Made by a program: the position numbers and the translations under genes
The notes under the pieces: model-generated
Databases searched by the model: none
What the model was told of the DNA's origin: nothing
What the model saw: only the letters and a program-made list of their open reading frames with translations
In this document: piece after piece, positions 1-8,233 of the stretch
Position numbering within the stretch: position 1 is the stretch's first letter
Layout of the letters: each line of letters starts with the position of its first letter
Assembly: GCA_964429695.1 (NCBI GenBank)
Contig: CAYSCS010000003.1
Location: 1-64,000, forward strand
DNA length: 64,000 nt
DNA from: CAYSCS01 sp964429695
GTDB taxonomy: Bacteria > Acidobacteriota > Aminicenantia > Aminicenantales > Aminicenantaceae
Direction of reading: 5' to 3'

Positions 1-318
1 CAACCTCTTGTCCCAGCTTTGGTCTAAAAGTTCCCAGAGCTAGATCAACACCTCTCTAAACTCCTCATCATAGACTCTCGGCCTCTTCCGCTTCGCCTCT
101 CTTCACTCCCCGATAAATACCACCTGCTTTCCGTCTTTACCGGATACGATTACTTTCCGACCACAGTGGCGCAATAACCAGCTGGGATAACAGCGATTAT
201 AACCGGTAAGACTAACGAACTCTTTCAATATTAGACTCTTTTCCCTCTTGGAGCCTCTCTGATACCTCTTGGCCCCCTCCTTTAACACTGCTCGCTTAAC
301 TTTCATCTCTAATTGCAT
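1..318 (-). pseudogene. Decayed integrase-type transposase, N-terminal part
   Basis: Reading leftward from an ATG at 318 with a strong ribosome site (GGAGGTAAGC at 321-330), the frame encodes 71 residues with the pattern RYQRGSKREKS...FVSLTGYNRCYPSWLLR. I recognise this as the N-terminal helix-turn-helix region of integrase-core transposases. The frame meets TGA at 103-105, yet continues in the same phase with family-like sequence (KRKRPRVYDEEFREVL) to a TAG at 40-42, and then with WELLDQSWDKRL to the window edge. Two in-frame stops in one phase mean the gene is dead. The rest lies outside the window. The exact IS family cannot be fixed from this piece. Confidence 0.6.
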
Positions 319-402
319 GTGCTTACCTCCTGGCTAATATTACCCCGATATTTAAGGGCTCTACCAGCCAGATGGCAAGATGATTTCGTCGAGATTTTCT
401 CG

Positions 403-444
403 TGAGGCAACGAATCATTTTCATATAGATTTTAAATGAGGCAA
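403..444. repeat. Pair of TGAGGCAA direct repeats at the presumed IS end
   Basis: TGAGGCAA occurs at 403-410 and again at 437-444, 34 bases apart, upstream of the decayed transposase start. Repeated short motifs near the ends of such elements commonly serve as transposase binding sites. That role is inferred here, and no target-site duplication could be identified. Confidence 0.4.
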
Positions 445-453
445 TTCGCCAGC

Positions 454-482
454 TTGACATTGAATTTTCATTTTTATAACAT
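454..482 (+). promoter_or_regulatory. Promoter for the LuxR-like regulator
   Basis: A perfect -35 TTGACA (454-459) is followed by TAACAT at 477-482 (17-base spacer) or TATAAC at 475-480 (15-base spacer). The GTG start at 522 lies about 35 bases downstream, with a ribosome site AGGATAAGGGA near 500-510. Confidence 0.6.
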
Positions 483-521
483 ATCTTCAAAAATGTAAAA
501 GGATAAGGGATAATTAAAAAA

Positions 522-1241
522 GTGGAAAAAAACATCCAAAAAAAGTCCCCCTCTCTGGAAAAAAAACACACAACCTTAGAACAGAAAAAAATTAGACTCC
601 TGATTTATTGTCCATCAGATTTTATCCTCTCTGGCATCCTTAAAACCCTTGAAACTGCACCTGATATTGAAATAGCAAACATAGAAAAAAGCACCATAGA
701 GTCCTTCTTAGATTCTATAAGAAATCTCAAGCCTAATGTAATCCTTTTTGCAAACTCTGAACCTTTACCTAATACAAGAGAAATCTGCAAAGCAATTCGG
801 GATATTTCAAGCACCCAGACCAAATCCCAATTACTTCTTTTGGGAAATATTCCCACTCATGAAGAAATAGTAAGTCTAATGAATGCAGGTGTAAGAGGAT
901 ATTTCGACCTCAACGACCCCGCCAATCAACTCGCAGAGGCAATCAGAATCGTAAACAAAGGAGAGATTTGGCTTCCTAGGGACAAGATGAGCAGCATCAT
1001 GGACCGAATCATTTCAGTCGTCGGTAAAGATTTAAAAGAAAAAACACTCGATCAACTCACCCCGACTGAATTCCAGGTTTTAAGGTTGATAGGACAGGGG
1101 AAAAGCAATGAGGAAATCGCAGAGGCTCTCTTCATCAGCAAGAACACCGTACGCTCCCACATCAAGAGCATTTACGCCAAGCTTGATACTCATAGCAGAT
1201 TACAGCTCGCCTTGTATGCAATAAACTCGGCTCTATTTTAA
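522..1241 (+). CDS. LuxR/NarL-type regulator with degenerate receiver domain
   Basis: A 239-residue transcription regulator starting at GTG. Residues about 25-150 look like a response-regulator receiver fold. The C-terminal third is a LuxR-type helix-turn-helix with LTPTEFQVLRLIGQGKSNEE and SKNTVRSHIKSIYAKL. The receiver is atypical: the strand that should carry the phosphoacceptor aspartate reads NVILFANSEPL, the N-terminal acidic pair is missing (IYCPSDF), and the usual lysine motif reads VRGYFDLND. It probably does not use normal Asp phosphorylation. No partner kinase is adjacent. A PilZ gene follows 27 bases downstream and may be co-transcribed. DNA binding is confident; the signal is unknown. 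Confidence 0.85.
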   Translation: MEKNIQKKSPSLEKKHTTLEQKKIRLLIYCPSDFILSGILKTLETAPDIEIANIEKSTIESFLDSIRNLKPNVILFANSEPLPNTREICKAIRDISSTQTKSQLLLLGNIPTHEEIVSLMNAGVRGYFDLNDPANQLAEAIRIVNKGEIWLPRDKMSSIMDRIISVVGKDLKEKTLDQLTPTEFQVLRLIGQGKSNEEIAEALFISKNTVRSHIKSIYAKLDTHSRLQLALYAINSALF

Positions 1242-1268
1242 GAAATTGAGATAACTCGAGAGGAAAAA

Positions 1269-1670
1269 ATGGTTAGCAAAGTAGATAAAAAAAGTACATC
1301 GAAAATAAAAGTAAAGAAAAAAGTTACTCCCCCGGACATCGTGGTTGACCGACGCAAAGAATGGCGTTTAGAGCTACCCCTCAATGCTCTTGTTGAGGGA
1401 AAACTCCCTGACGGAAGAAAATTTCGAGAAAGCACAGTCCTTCAAAATATAAGCTCAGGAGGAGCCTATTTCTGCCTTGATTCAGGCGTTGTAGTTGGCT
1501 CAAAACTCAACCTTGTCATAGACCTCCCTGAACAATTGAGCAAAGGAAAAAAGCTAAAACTCCTTCTCGGAGGTCTTACGGTCAGGCTCGAAGAACCGAA
1601 CCAAAAAGGCAAGAAACAAGGAGTTGCTCTCCGTTTCAAGAAGAGTTTCAAATTTATTGAAGAAAAATAG
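1269..1670 (+). CDS. PilZ-domain protein
   Basis: A 133-residue protein with a basic N-terminus and one PilZ domain. The c-di-GMP-binding elements are RRKEWR near residue 30 and NISSGGAYF near residue 60, matching the family RxxxR and (D/N)xSxxG motifs. It is therefore a likely cytoplasmic c-di-GMP receptor. It has no output domain of its own and presumably acts on a partner protein. It follows the LuxR-like gene closely on the same strand. A second PilZ gene (41410) and a GGDEF protein (22159) are also in the window. Confidence 0.8.
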   Translation: MVSKVDKKSTSKIKVKKKVTPPDIVVDRRKEWRLELPLNALVEGKLPDGRKFRESTVLQNISSGGAYFCLDSGVVVGSKLNLVIDLPEQLSKGKKLKLLLGGLTVRLEEPNQKGKKQGVALRFKKSFKFIEEK

Positions 1671-1760
1671 CCTGCTCTCCCTAGCTCTTTGTTAACTTCT
1701 AAAAAATTTCTTTCGCTCCAAACATAAATCTTTTTAAAAGAAGAATTGAAGGATGAGATA

Positions 1761-2387
1761 ATGCTTCTTGTGAGTCTTACCGGAGGAATAGCTTCAGGAA
1801 AATCTGTAGTGGCAGAGGTCTTTAAAAACTTGGGATGTTACATCCATTCTGCAGATAAGGTTGCCCATCAATTGATGGAACCCGAAATGCCTGCTTGGAA
1901 AAGCATAGTTAATCATTTCGGACCGGAAATCCTCAATCCGGATGAAACCATAAACCGCCAGAAATTAGGGCTAATCATATTTTCTAACCCTAAAGAAAGG
2001 GCTTTCATTAACCAGCTCATTCATCCCCTCGTCATGGATGAAAAAAGAAAGATTGTTGAAAAACTCCGTAAAGAAGGAAAATTCAAGATTTTCGTTTCAG
2101 AAGCAGCTCTCACCATCGAAGCAGGATTCATGGAATTTTTTGACAGAATTGTGCTCACCTACTGTAAGAAAAAAATTCAAATATCAAGACTAATTCAAAG
2201 AGATAACATAAGTCGGAAAGAGGCTATAAAAAAAATCCAGGCTCAACTTTCTCCAGTGATTAAAAAAAAATATGCTCACTACATTATCGATACCTCAGGA
2301 CAACTCCAGAGCACAATCGAACAAGCAGAAAGAGTCTTCAGGAGCTTGATGAGGGATTATGAATTAAAATACGGTTCCCAAACCTAG
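1761..2387 (+). CDS. coaE: Dephospho-CoA kinase
   Basis: Catalyses the last step of coenzyme A synthesis, ATP-dependent phosphorylation of dephospho-CoA. The P-loop GGIASGKS lies at residues 8-15. The protein continues with the usual HSADKVAHQL and LIHPLV segments and is about 208 residues, normal for the family. I chose the ATG at 1761 because AAGGATGAG sits just upstream. An in-frame TTG at 1746 would add five residues without a better ribosome site. The stop codon is the TAG in the palindrome CTAG (2384-2387), shared with the stop of the convergent gene. Confidence 0.92.
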   Translation: MLLVSLTGGIASGKSVVAEVFKNLGCYIHSADKVAHQLMEPEMPAWKSIVNHFGPEILNPDETINRQKLGLIIFSNPKERAFINQLIHPLVMDEKRKIVEKLRKEGKFKIFVSEAALTIEAGFMEFFDRIVLTYCKKKIQISRLIQRDNISRKEAIKKIQAQLSPVIKKKYAHYIIDTSGQLQSTIEQAERVFRSLMRDYELKYGSQT

Positions 2388-3328
2388 GCTTTCAAGGCAG
2401 CTGCAAGGAGGGGAATCATTAACTCATGGTGACCGACGAAATAAAAACCCTTCTTTCCTGCTCTGAAAGGCCTCCTTACAACATTCTGATAGGGCCTGTA
2501 ATGATAAATGAAATCAAAAACTGCGGTAGTGAAATTTTCCAGCTTCTTTCCTCTGTTCTTGATAAAAGATATCGACTTAAGGAAGACTTCAGGCAAGATG
2601 ACTGCCGAACCAACATTTAGGTAGAGCCCTCCTCCTTCAATCTTTTCAATTAAGGAACAAAACAGGAAAAAATCGTGAAGCGATGCCTTTCCGAGAGCCT
2701 CTCCATCCACACTGGGGTGAAAATGAATGATATCCGTTCCTATAGCCACGTGGACGGTAACAGGTATGTTGAGTCTGTAAGCAGAATAGATAAGGCTTAT
2801 ATTTTTATAGGGAAAATTTGACGCTTCCAGCATCTCCCCCACTGCCTCTCCAATTCCAATCCCTCTTGAGCCAGCTGATTTTATGGCTCCATTCAAGAAT
2901 TCTCCCGTCTCTTTAGCCATTCCAAATTTTCCCTCTTTAAGCTGAACTTCCACATTCTCTGAAGTCTTCCCTGCTAAGGATAGTTCGAAATCATGAATTA
3001 TTCCTGCACCATTCAAGGCGAGACCAGAGACCCAGCCTTCTTCCATGAGGTCAATCATAATTGGGCTCAAGCCCGCTTTGATGACATGTGCTCCTAGCCC
3101 AAAAATTATATTTTTATTTGCTTTCCTGGCCTCCTTCATCAATAAAATAAATTTTTTGAAGTCTTTTGCTGCGAGAATATCAGGTAAGCTCTCTATAAAC
3201 TTGGCAAAATTTTCTCCTTTTCTGAAAACTTTTGCAAACTTATTTAGGGAGACTTTGCTCTTCCTCTCAAGCAAAGAATATGTCCTGAGATTATCGAATT
3301 TTGAGGGCTTAATCTGATACTTACTCAA
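2384..3328 (-). CDS. Deoxyhypusine-synthase-like conserved protein
   Basis: A 314-residue protein with no signal peptide or membrane segment. The layout resembles the deoxyhypusine synthase NAD-binding fold: WVSGLALNGAGIIHDFE corresponds to the 'DGIVVTGG' strand region, and ISLIYSAYRLNIPVTVHVAI then DIIHFHP correspond to the 'SIYYWAYKNNIPV...' segment. I do not see the catalytic lysine motif of true deoxyhypusine synthases, and bacteria lack the eIF5A substrate, so true DHS activity is unlikely. The natural substrate is unknown. It converges with coaE, sharing the CTAG stop palindrome. The fold assignment is moderate; the function is not known. Confidence 0.55.
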   Translation of the reverse strand: MSKYQIKPSKFDNLRTYSLLERKSKVSLNKFAKVFRKGENFAKFIESLPDILAAKDFKKFILLMKEARKANKNIIFGLGAHVIKAGLSPIMIDLMEEGWVSGLALNGAGIIHDFELSLAGKTSENVEVQLKEGKFGMAKETGEFLNGAIKSAGSRGIGIGEAVGEMLEASNFPYKNISLIYSAYRLNIPVTVHVAIGTDIIHFHPSVDGEALGKASLHDFFLFCSLIEKIEGGGLYLNVGSAVILPEVFLKSISFIKNRGKKLENFTTAVFDFIYHYRPYQNVVRRPFRAGKKGFYFVGHHELMIPLLAAALKA

Positions 3329-3418
3329 GCACGACCTCCGTTTTCCCCTCTTTATTTGGTGGAAATATTAAATATTACTTAATCAAAAATCGAAGGGAAA
3401 CTTGTATTTTTTCCATTT

Positions 3419-3685
3419 TTAGATGTTTTTCAAATCTTGGCCAGGCCTGAATTTTATTCTCTTTCCCTTTTTGATCTTAATCTGTTTCTTTCTTCTTATA
3501 TCCCTTCCATATCCTGTTTTCTTTGGCACCACTCTGAAACTTGCAAAACCTCTTATCTCTATTTTCTCCTCTCTCGCGAGAGCCTCCTTAAGAAAAGAAA
3601 GAACCTTCTCCACGATTAACAACGAGGTGGCCCTGTTGAATGATGTTTTTTTTTCGACGGCAAGAGCAATATCATTCTTAATCAT
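3419..3685 (-). CDS. HU/IHF-family DNA-binding protein
   Basis: An 88-residue histone-like protein that bends DNA as a dimer. It has the helical N-terminal half and the conserved KIEIRGFASFRV segment followed by the basic beta arm (VPKKTGYGRDIRRKK) and FRPGQDL end. Length is typical. The ATG has a good ribosome site (GGAG about 7 bases upstream). It is alone on its strand, in front of an AT-rich spacer that holds no recognisable gene. Confidence 0.88.
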   Translation of the reverse strand: MIKNDIALAVEKKTSFNRATSLLIVEKVLSFLKEALAREEKIEIRGFASFRVVPKKTGYGRDIRRKKQIKIKKGKRIKFRPGQDLKNI

Positions 3686-3945
3686 TGGATTCTCCTTCAG
3701 GCCTAAAAAGTTAAAATATAATTAATTTATTGAAAATAAAAAGTCAAGAGATACAGCCCCTCTATTTAGATTATTCAGAATTTTTTTAGCTTTATTAAAA
3801 CCTTCTCCTTTCTTTTCTGTTTGTCCACTCATGGCTCTCGCCTTCCCAAAACTTTGAGTCTTTCTCCTTTTCCTTTTATTCAAGTTATTCAAGATAGAAC
3901 AAGGAGATCAAATTTTTCTTTTTAAAAATAGAAGAGCTGAAATTA

Positions 3946-3974
3946 TTGACTTAATATGAGCTCAAATTTATAAT
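3946..3974 (+). promoter_or_regulatory. Promoter of nfeD operon, near-leaderless
   Basis: TTGACT at 3946-3951 and a perfect TATAAT at 3969-3974, spacer 17. The expected transcription start is about 3981, only a few bases before the GTG at 3984, and there is no room for a ribosome site. Confidence 0.75.
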
Positions 3975-3983
3975 GATTTAAAA

Positions 3984-5261
3984 GTGCAAAAAAAATTAAT
4001 AGTCGCTCTCACAATTTTCTTCTTTCCATTCCTAACTTATTCCGCCATTTTTCATCTCACGGTGAATGCACCCATCCATCCAGTAACTTCTGAATACATA
4101 AAACGGGGAATAGATAAAGCAGAAAAACAAGAAGCTAAGCTTCTAATCATTTCGCTCAACACACCGGGTGGTCTCGACTCTTCAATGAGAGAAATCATTG
4201 AAAGAATTCTAAGCTCAAGAATACCGATTGGAGCCTATGTGAACCCGAGCGGGGCAAGAGCAGCCTCCGCAGGGTTCTTCATCGCCGTCTCATGCGACCT
4301 CTTCATCATGGCTCCCGGAACAAGCACAGGTGCAGCCCATCCTGTGGGGGTATCTATCACCGGACAGGCGATGGACAAGACCATGGAGGAAAAAATAACA
4401 GAGGATGCAGCCTCTTACATCAAATCTCTTTCTGATAAAAGGGGCCGAAACACAAAAATGGCAGAAGATGCGGTGAGAAGAAGCCTCTCTTATACCGAAA
4501 AAGAAGCCCTCCAAGGAGGATTAATAGACCTCATCGCCAAGGATCGCACAGAAATAATCCGCCATTTCCACGGAAAGAAAATCAAAAGATTCAGTGGAGA
4601 AGAGATTGAGCTCGACTTAAAAGACGAAGAGATTGTCGAAATACCCATGTCAGCTAGACAAAAATTTCTGTTGACAATCTCAAACCCTAACCTGGCATAC
4701 ATCCTTTTGATGCTCGGATTACTGGGTATTTATTTTGAATTTGCAAATCCAGGCGCGATTCTGCCTGGAGTCCTGGGGTCCATCTCTCTCCTCCTTGCTA
4801 TCTTTTCCTTCCAAATCCTCCCCATTAATTACGTAGGCTTGATTCTCATCTTGCTTGCCATAGGCCTCTTTATTCTCGAAGTCAAGGTTCAAAGCTACGG
4901 AATTCTATCCATAGGAGGAATAATAGCCATGCTCATTGGTTCCCTCATGCTAATCGACTCTCCAATCCCGGAATTACGTCCTAGCTTGAAATTCATTATC
5001 CCCGTCGTGGTGGGTCTTTCTTTAATCTTTATCTTCCTCGTCACCTTGGCTATTAAGGCCCATGTTAAAAGAGTTTACACAGGAAAAGAAGGGTTAGTAG
5101 GAGAAATAGGAATAGCTCAGAGCGAACTCACCCCAGAAGGCAAGGTCTTTGTCCACGGAGAACTCTGGAATGCAGAAGCAGACGAGAATATCCCAAAAGG
5201 AACAAAAGTTAAGGTAGTTGAAGTCCTGGATACCTTAAAAATCAAAGTCACCAAGGTTTGA
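3984..5261 (+). CDS. nfeD: NfeD-family membrane serine protease (ClpP-class)
   Basis: A 425-residue long-form NfeD protein. An N-terminal signal/anchor helix (residues 5-22) precedes a ClpP-class protease domain. SLNTPGGLDSSMRE is conserved, Ser95 lies in ARAASAGFF, and a likely Lys137 in MEEKITEDA completes the Ser-Lys dyad. Four to five hydrophobic helices span about 230-355, followed by a C-terminal OB-fold NfeD domain (VYTGKEGLVGEIG). Members of this family cleave the hydrophobic end of stomatin-like partners, and the next gene is exactly such a partner. Start is GTG, with the promoter directly in front. Confidence 0.88.
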   Translation: MQKKLIVALTIFFFPFLTYSAIFHLTVNAPIHPVTSEYIKRGIDKAEKQEAKLLIISLNTPGGLDSSMREIIERILSSRIPIGAYVNPSGARAASAGFFIAVSCDLFIMAPGTSTGAAHPVGVSITGQAMDKTMEEKITEDAASYIKSLSDKRGRNTKMAEDAVRRSLSYTEKEALQGGLIDLIAKDRTEIIRHFHGKKIKRFSGEEIELDLKDEEIVEIPMSARQKFLLTISNPNLAYILLMLGLLGIYFEFANPGAILPGVLGSISLLLAIFSFQILPINYVGLILILLAIGLFILEVKVQSYGILSIGGIIAMLIGSLMLIDSPIPELRPSLKFIIPVVVGLSLIFIFLVTLAIKAHVKRVYTGKEGLVGEIGIAQSELTPEGKVFVHGELWNAEADENIPKGTKVKVVEVLDTLKIKVTKV

Positions 5262-5309
5262 GAATGACATCAAGCCTAGGGAACATTTTTTTGTTTTAAG
5301 GAGGAAAAT

Positions 5310-6071
5310 ATGTCAACTTTTCTCATCATCATCATTGTTCTTGTCGTTCTTTATCTTTTAAATGCGATTAAGGTTCTCAGGGAGTATGAAAGGGGGGTAA
5401 TCTTCCGACTTGGCCGAGCTTTACCCAAGCCCAAGGGGCCAGGCCTCATCTTCGTCTTCCCGCCCATAGATCGGATGGTGAGGGTAAGCTTGAGAATCGT
5501 CGTCATGGACATTCCACCCCAGGATGTAATCACCAAGGATAATGTCTCAGTTAAAGTCAATGCCGTAGTGTATTTTCGGGTAATGGATCCGCTCAAGGCA
5601 ATCATCGAGGTCCAAGATTATCTCTACGCAACCTCACAGTTAGCTCAGACAACCCTAAGGAGTGTCCTGGGAGAAGTGGAGCTGGATGAGCTCCTCTCTG
5701 AAAGGGAAAAACTCAACACCCAGCTTCAAGAAATAATAGATAAACATACCGACCCCTGGGGGATAAAGGTTCAGCTCGTGGAAATGAAACATGTAGACCT
5801 TCCAGAAAATATGGTCAGAGCCATCGCTAAGCAGGCTGAAGCAGAAAGAGAAAAAAGAGCTAAAATCATCCATGCAGACGGAGAATACCAGGCCGCAGAT
5901 CAACTCACGAAGGCCGCAGATATCATCTCCAGAAACCCTCAGGCCCTTCAACTGAGATTCCTCGGTACCCTAACAGAAATAGCCACAGAGAAAAACTCGA
6001 CCATTATTTTCCCGCTCCCTCTTGAAATTCTCAGGTCTTTCTATCCTGAATCTCATTCGAAGAAGGAATAA
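5310..6071 (+). CDS. Slipin/stomatin-like SPFH membrane protein
   Basis: A 253-residue protein with an N-terminal membrane hairpin (residues 2-18), then the SPFH domain starting LREYERGVIFRLGRALP, with GPGLIFVFPPIDRM and ISMQDV-like DIPPQDVITKDNVSVKVNA. A charged coiled-coil follows (KQAEAEREKRAKIIHADGE). It forms membrane-bound oligomers thought to organise microdomains and is the classic operon partner and substrate of NfeD. It has a good ribosome site (AAGGAGG) and is followed directly by the SPOR gene. Confidence 0.9.
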   Translation: MSTFLIIIIVLVVLYLLNAIKVLREYERGVIFRLGRALPKPKGPGLIFVFPPIDRMVRVSLRIVVMDIPPQDVITKDNVSVKVNAVVYFRVMDPLKAIIEVQDYLYATSQLAQTTLRSVLGEVELDELLSEREKLNTQLQEIIDKHTDPWGIKVQLVEMKHVDLPENMVRAIAKQAEAEREKRAKIIHADGEYQAADQLTKAADIISRNPQALQLRFLGTLTEIATEKNSTIIFPLPLEILRSFYPESHSKKE

Positions 6072-6620
6072 ATGAGAAAGAATATGGATTACAGGGAGCT
6101 TCAGCTCTCAAGTTCTCATCTTATCTTCATCTTCCTCGGTATCCTAGCTCTGGGAGTCATAATCTTTCTCCTCGGTGTTTCAGTAGGGAAAAAGCAGGCT
6201 CAGATAGCGCAGGCATCGAGCGTTTCACTAGAAGCCCTTCCAGAGAATTCAGAGAAGAAAGTAGGGGAGGAAGCAGCTCCTCAAGAAAAAACAAAAGATA
6301 CTATAGCCGAAGAGCTCGCCTCTCATCGAGAAATAAAAGAAAAGGCCGAGAAGCAGACAACTGAGGCTGAAATTGAGAAACCTTACTACGTTCAAGTCGG
6401 AGCCTTCACAACAAGAGATATAGCTCTTTCTTTCGCCAAAGAATTTGAGAGTAAGGGATATGGCACCCTCATTTTAGACCCTTTACCTATAGATAAAAAG
6501 CCCGTTTTCAGAGTCCGGGTAGGAGGTTATTCAACCCGAGAAGAAGCACAGAAAATAAAGGAAGAACTGATGAGGCTAGGGATAAAGAAGAGAAGCGATT
6601 ATTTCATAATCAAGAAGTGA
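6072..6620 (+). CDS. SPOR-domain membrane protein
   Basis: A 182-residue bitopic protein. One membrane helix lies at about residues 14-38, followed by a Glu/Lys-rich linker and a C-terminal SPOR domain (YYVQVGAFTTRDIALSFA to the end). SPOR domains bind denuded glycan strands of peptidoglycan, often at division sites. The ATG directly follows the slipin stop codon (TAAATG), so translation is coupled. An alternative ATG lies four codons later. Its grouping with nfeD and slipin suggests an envelope-maintenance operon. Confidence 0.85.
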   Translation: MRKNMDYRELQLSSSHLIFIFLGILALGVIIFLLGVSVGKKQAQIAQASSVSLEALPENSEKKVGEEAAPQEKTKDTIAEELASHREIKEKAEKQTTEAEIEKPYYVQVGAFTTRDIALSFAKEFESKGYGTLILDPLPIDKKPVFRVRVGGYSTREEAQKIKEELMRLGIKKRSDYFIIKK

Positions 6621-6688
6621 GGACTGATCTTGAAAATTAAACTTACACTTCGATTTCATTGAAAAATATAATCCAGTGAAGATTCGAC

Positions 6689-8233
6689 GTGAAAAAGATG
6701 AGTTTCCTCTTGGCCACCTTGAGTGGCGTTCTGAGTGCCCTTTCTTTTCCTAAATTCAACCTCTTTTTTCTTGCCTGGCTCTCTCTAATCCCTCTACTTC
6801 TCCTCATCTCCAAACACAGCCCGAAAGAATCTTTTTTCCTTGGCGCTGTGGCGGGAAGTGTCTTTTATGGAATACTAATCTATTGGATTCCCTCTGTTCC
6901 TGCTCACTATGGTAATTTATCTCTAGGATTAAGCCTCCTTATCTACCTCATATTTTTTCTTTTTTTGGGACTCTTTTGGGGAATTTTCTCCCTTCTTCTC
7001 TCCGTGATAAGGGGAGCCTTTCCTAAGATATTCTTAATTTTAGCCCCCTTCCTCTGGGTGTCTTTAGAATATATTCTGAGCCATATTTTCACCGGCTTTC
7101 CTTGGGGGCTTTTAGGCAATACCCAATCTCAAAATCTCCCTTTCCTCCAGCTTGCTTCTCTAACCGGCGTCTATGGAATCTCCTTCATGCTGGTCCTCCT
7201 CCAGAGCATGTTTGTGGCTTCTCTTCTTCAAAAAAGAAGAAAACCATTTTTTATTTCTCTAATCCTGGTGATTCTCATTCACGCATGGGGTGTTCTTACC
7301 CTAAGAAATTCCATGGCCACTGATAAATCCTTAAGAGTAGCTGTGCTTCAAGGAAACGTATCCTCTGATATTTATTGGGACAGAATCCCAATCGAGGAAA
7401 TTGAGGAATTGTTCTTAGAGCATCTTGAAATGAGCTTCAAGGCACATAGACAGGGAGCAGGCTTAATCATTTGGCCAGAATTCTCGGTTCCTCTCTGTTT
7501 TAGCTGCCCCGATGCTCTTTATCAAGATTTTAAAAATGAACTCTTTCAATTCGTAGCGGAGACAAAAAGCACGCTTCTTCTGGGGACAAATGAAACTTCA
7601 ACTCTATCTAATTCCAGGTTATTTTTTAACACGGCCCTCTGCCTGAGTCCAGACCTTTCTCTTACCGAGTATCATAAGATGCACCTTGTCCCTTTCGGAG
7701 AATACACTCCTTATGAGAAATTTTTTTCCTTTATTAAAAAAATAACCCATGCCATTGGAGACATTTCACCAGGAAAAAGTTACACCCTCCATAGTTACAA
7801 AAATGTTAAGTTTGGTTCTCCAATCTGCTATGAAATAATCTTTCCCGATTTAGTCAGAAGATTTGTCAAAAAGGGGGCACAGTTTTTAGTAACCATAACC
7901 AATGATGGCTGGTACGGAAAAAGTTCCGCTCCATACCAGCATTTTTCCATAGCAGTGATAAGAGCAGTAGAAAACAGACGTTATCTTCTGAGAGCGGCAA
8001 CCACAGGAATCAGCGGCATCGTCGATCCCTACGGCCGGATTATTTCTAAGTCAGAGCTAATGACAAAGACATTCCTTGTGGGAGATATCCACCCTCTTCA
8101 CTCTTTAACTTTTTATACAAGATTTGGCAACTATCTTCCCCAGGGGTGCTTGACAATGACCCTTATATTTCTTATCCTTGCTCTAATAAAGAGGAAACAT
8201 GGAAGAAAAAGTTCAGAGAGAAAGATTATCTGA
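6689..8233 (+). CDS. lnt: Apolipoprotein N-acyltransferase
   Basis: A 514-residue inner-membrane enzyme that adds the third acyl chain to lipoproteins. The first 210 residues hold about six hydrophobic helices. The periplasmic nitrilase-like domain follows, with the triad in context: Glu in LIIWPEFSVPL, Lys in YHKMHLVPFGEYTPY, Cys in GSPICYEIIFPD. The end is hydrophobic. Start is GTG at 6689; a TATAAT at 6667-6672 sits upstream. Presence of Lnt supports a diderm envelope. The 3' end overlaps the start of prfB by 35 bases. Confidence 0.93.
   Translation: MKKMSFLLATLSGVLSALSFPKFNLFFLAWLSLIPLLLLISKHSPKESFFLGAVAGSVFYGILIYWIPSVPAHYGNLSLGLSLLIYLIFFLFLGLFWGIFSLLLSVIRGAFPKIFLILAPFLWVSLEYILSHIFTGFPWGLLGNTQSQNLPFLQLASLTGVYGISFMLVLLQSMFVASLLQKRRKPFFISLILVILIHAWGVLTLRNSMATDKSLRVAVLQGNVSSDIYWDRIPIEEIEELFLEHLEMSFKAHRQGAGLIIWPEFSVPLCFSCPDALYQDFKNELFQFVAETKSTLLLGTNETSTLSNSRLFFNTALCLSPDLSLTEYHKMHLVPFGEYTPYEKFFSFIKKITHAIGDISPGKSYTLHSYKNVKFGSPICYEIIFPDLVRRFVKKGAQFLVTITNDGWYGKSSAPYQHFSIAVIRAVENRRYLLRAATTGISGIVDPYGRIISKSELMTKTFLVGDIHPLHSLTFYTRFGNYLPQGCLTMTLIFLILALIKRKHGRKSSERKII

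Noticed and set aside
3686..3983. Small gene in the HU-nfeD spacer
   Set aside because: A 36-codon minus-strand frame (near 3831-3721) has no clear support beyond an ATG; composition is that of AT-rich intergenic DNA.
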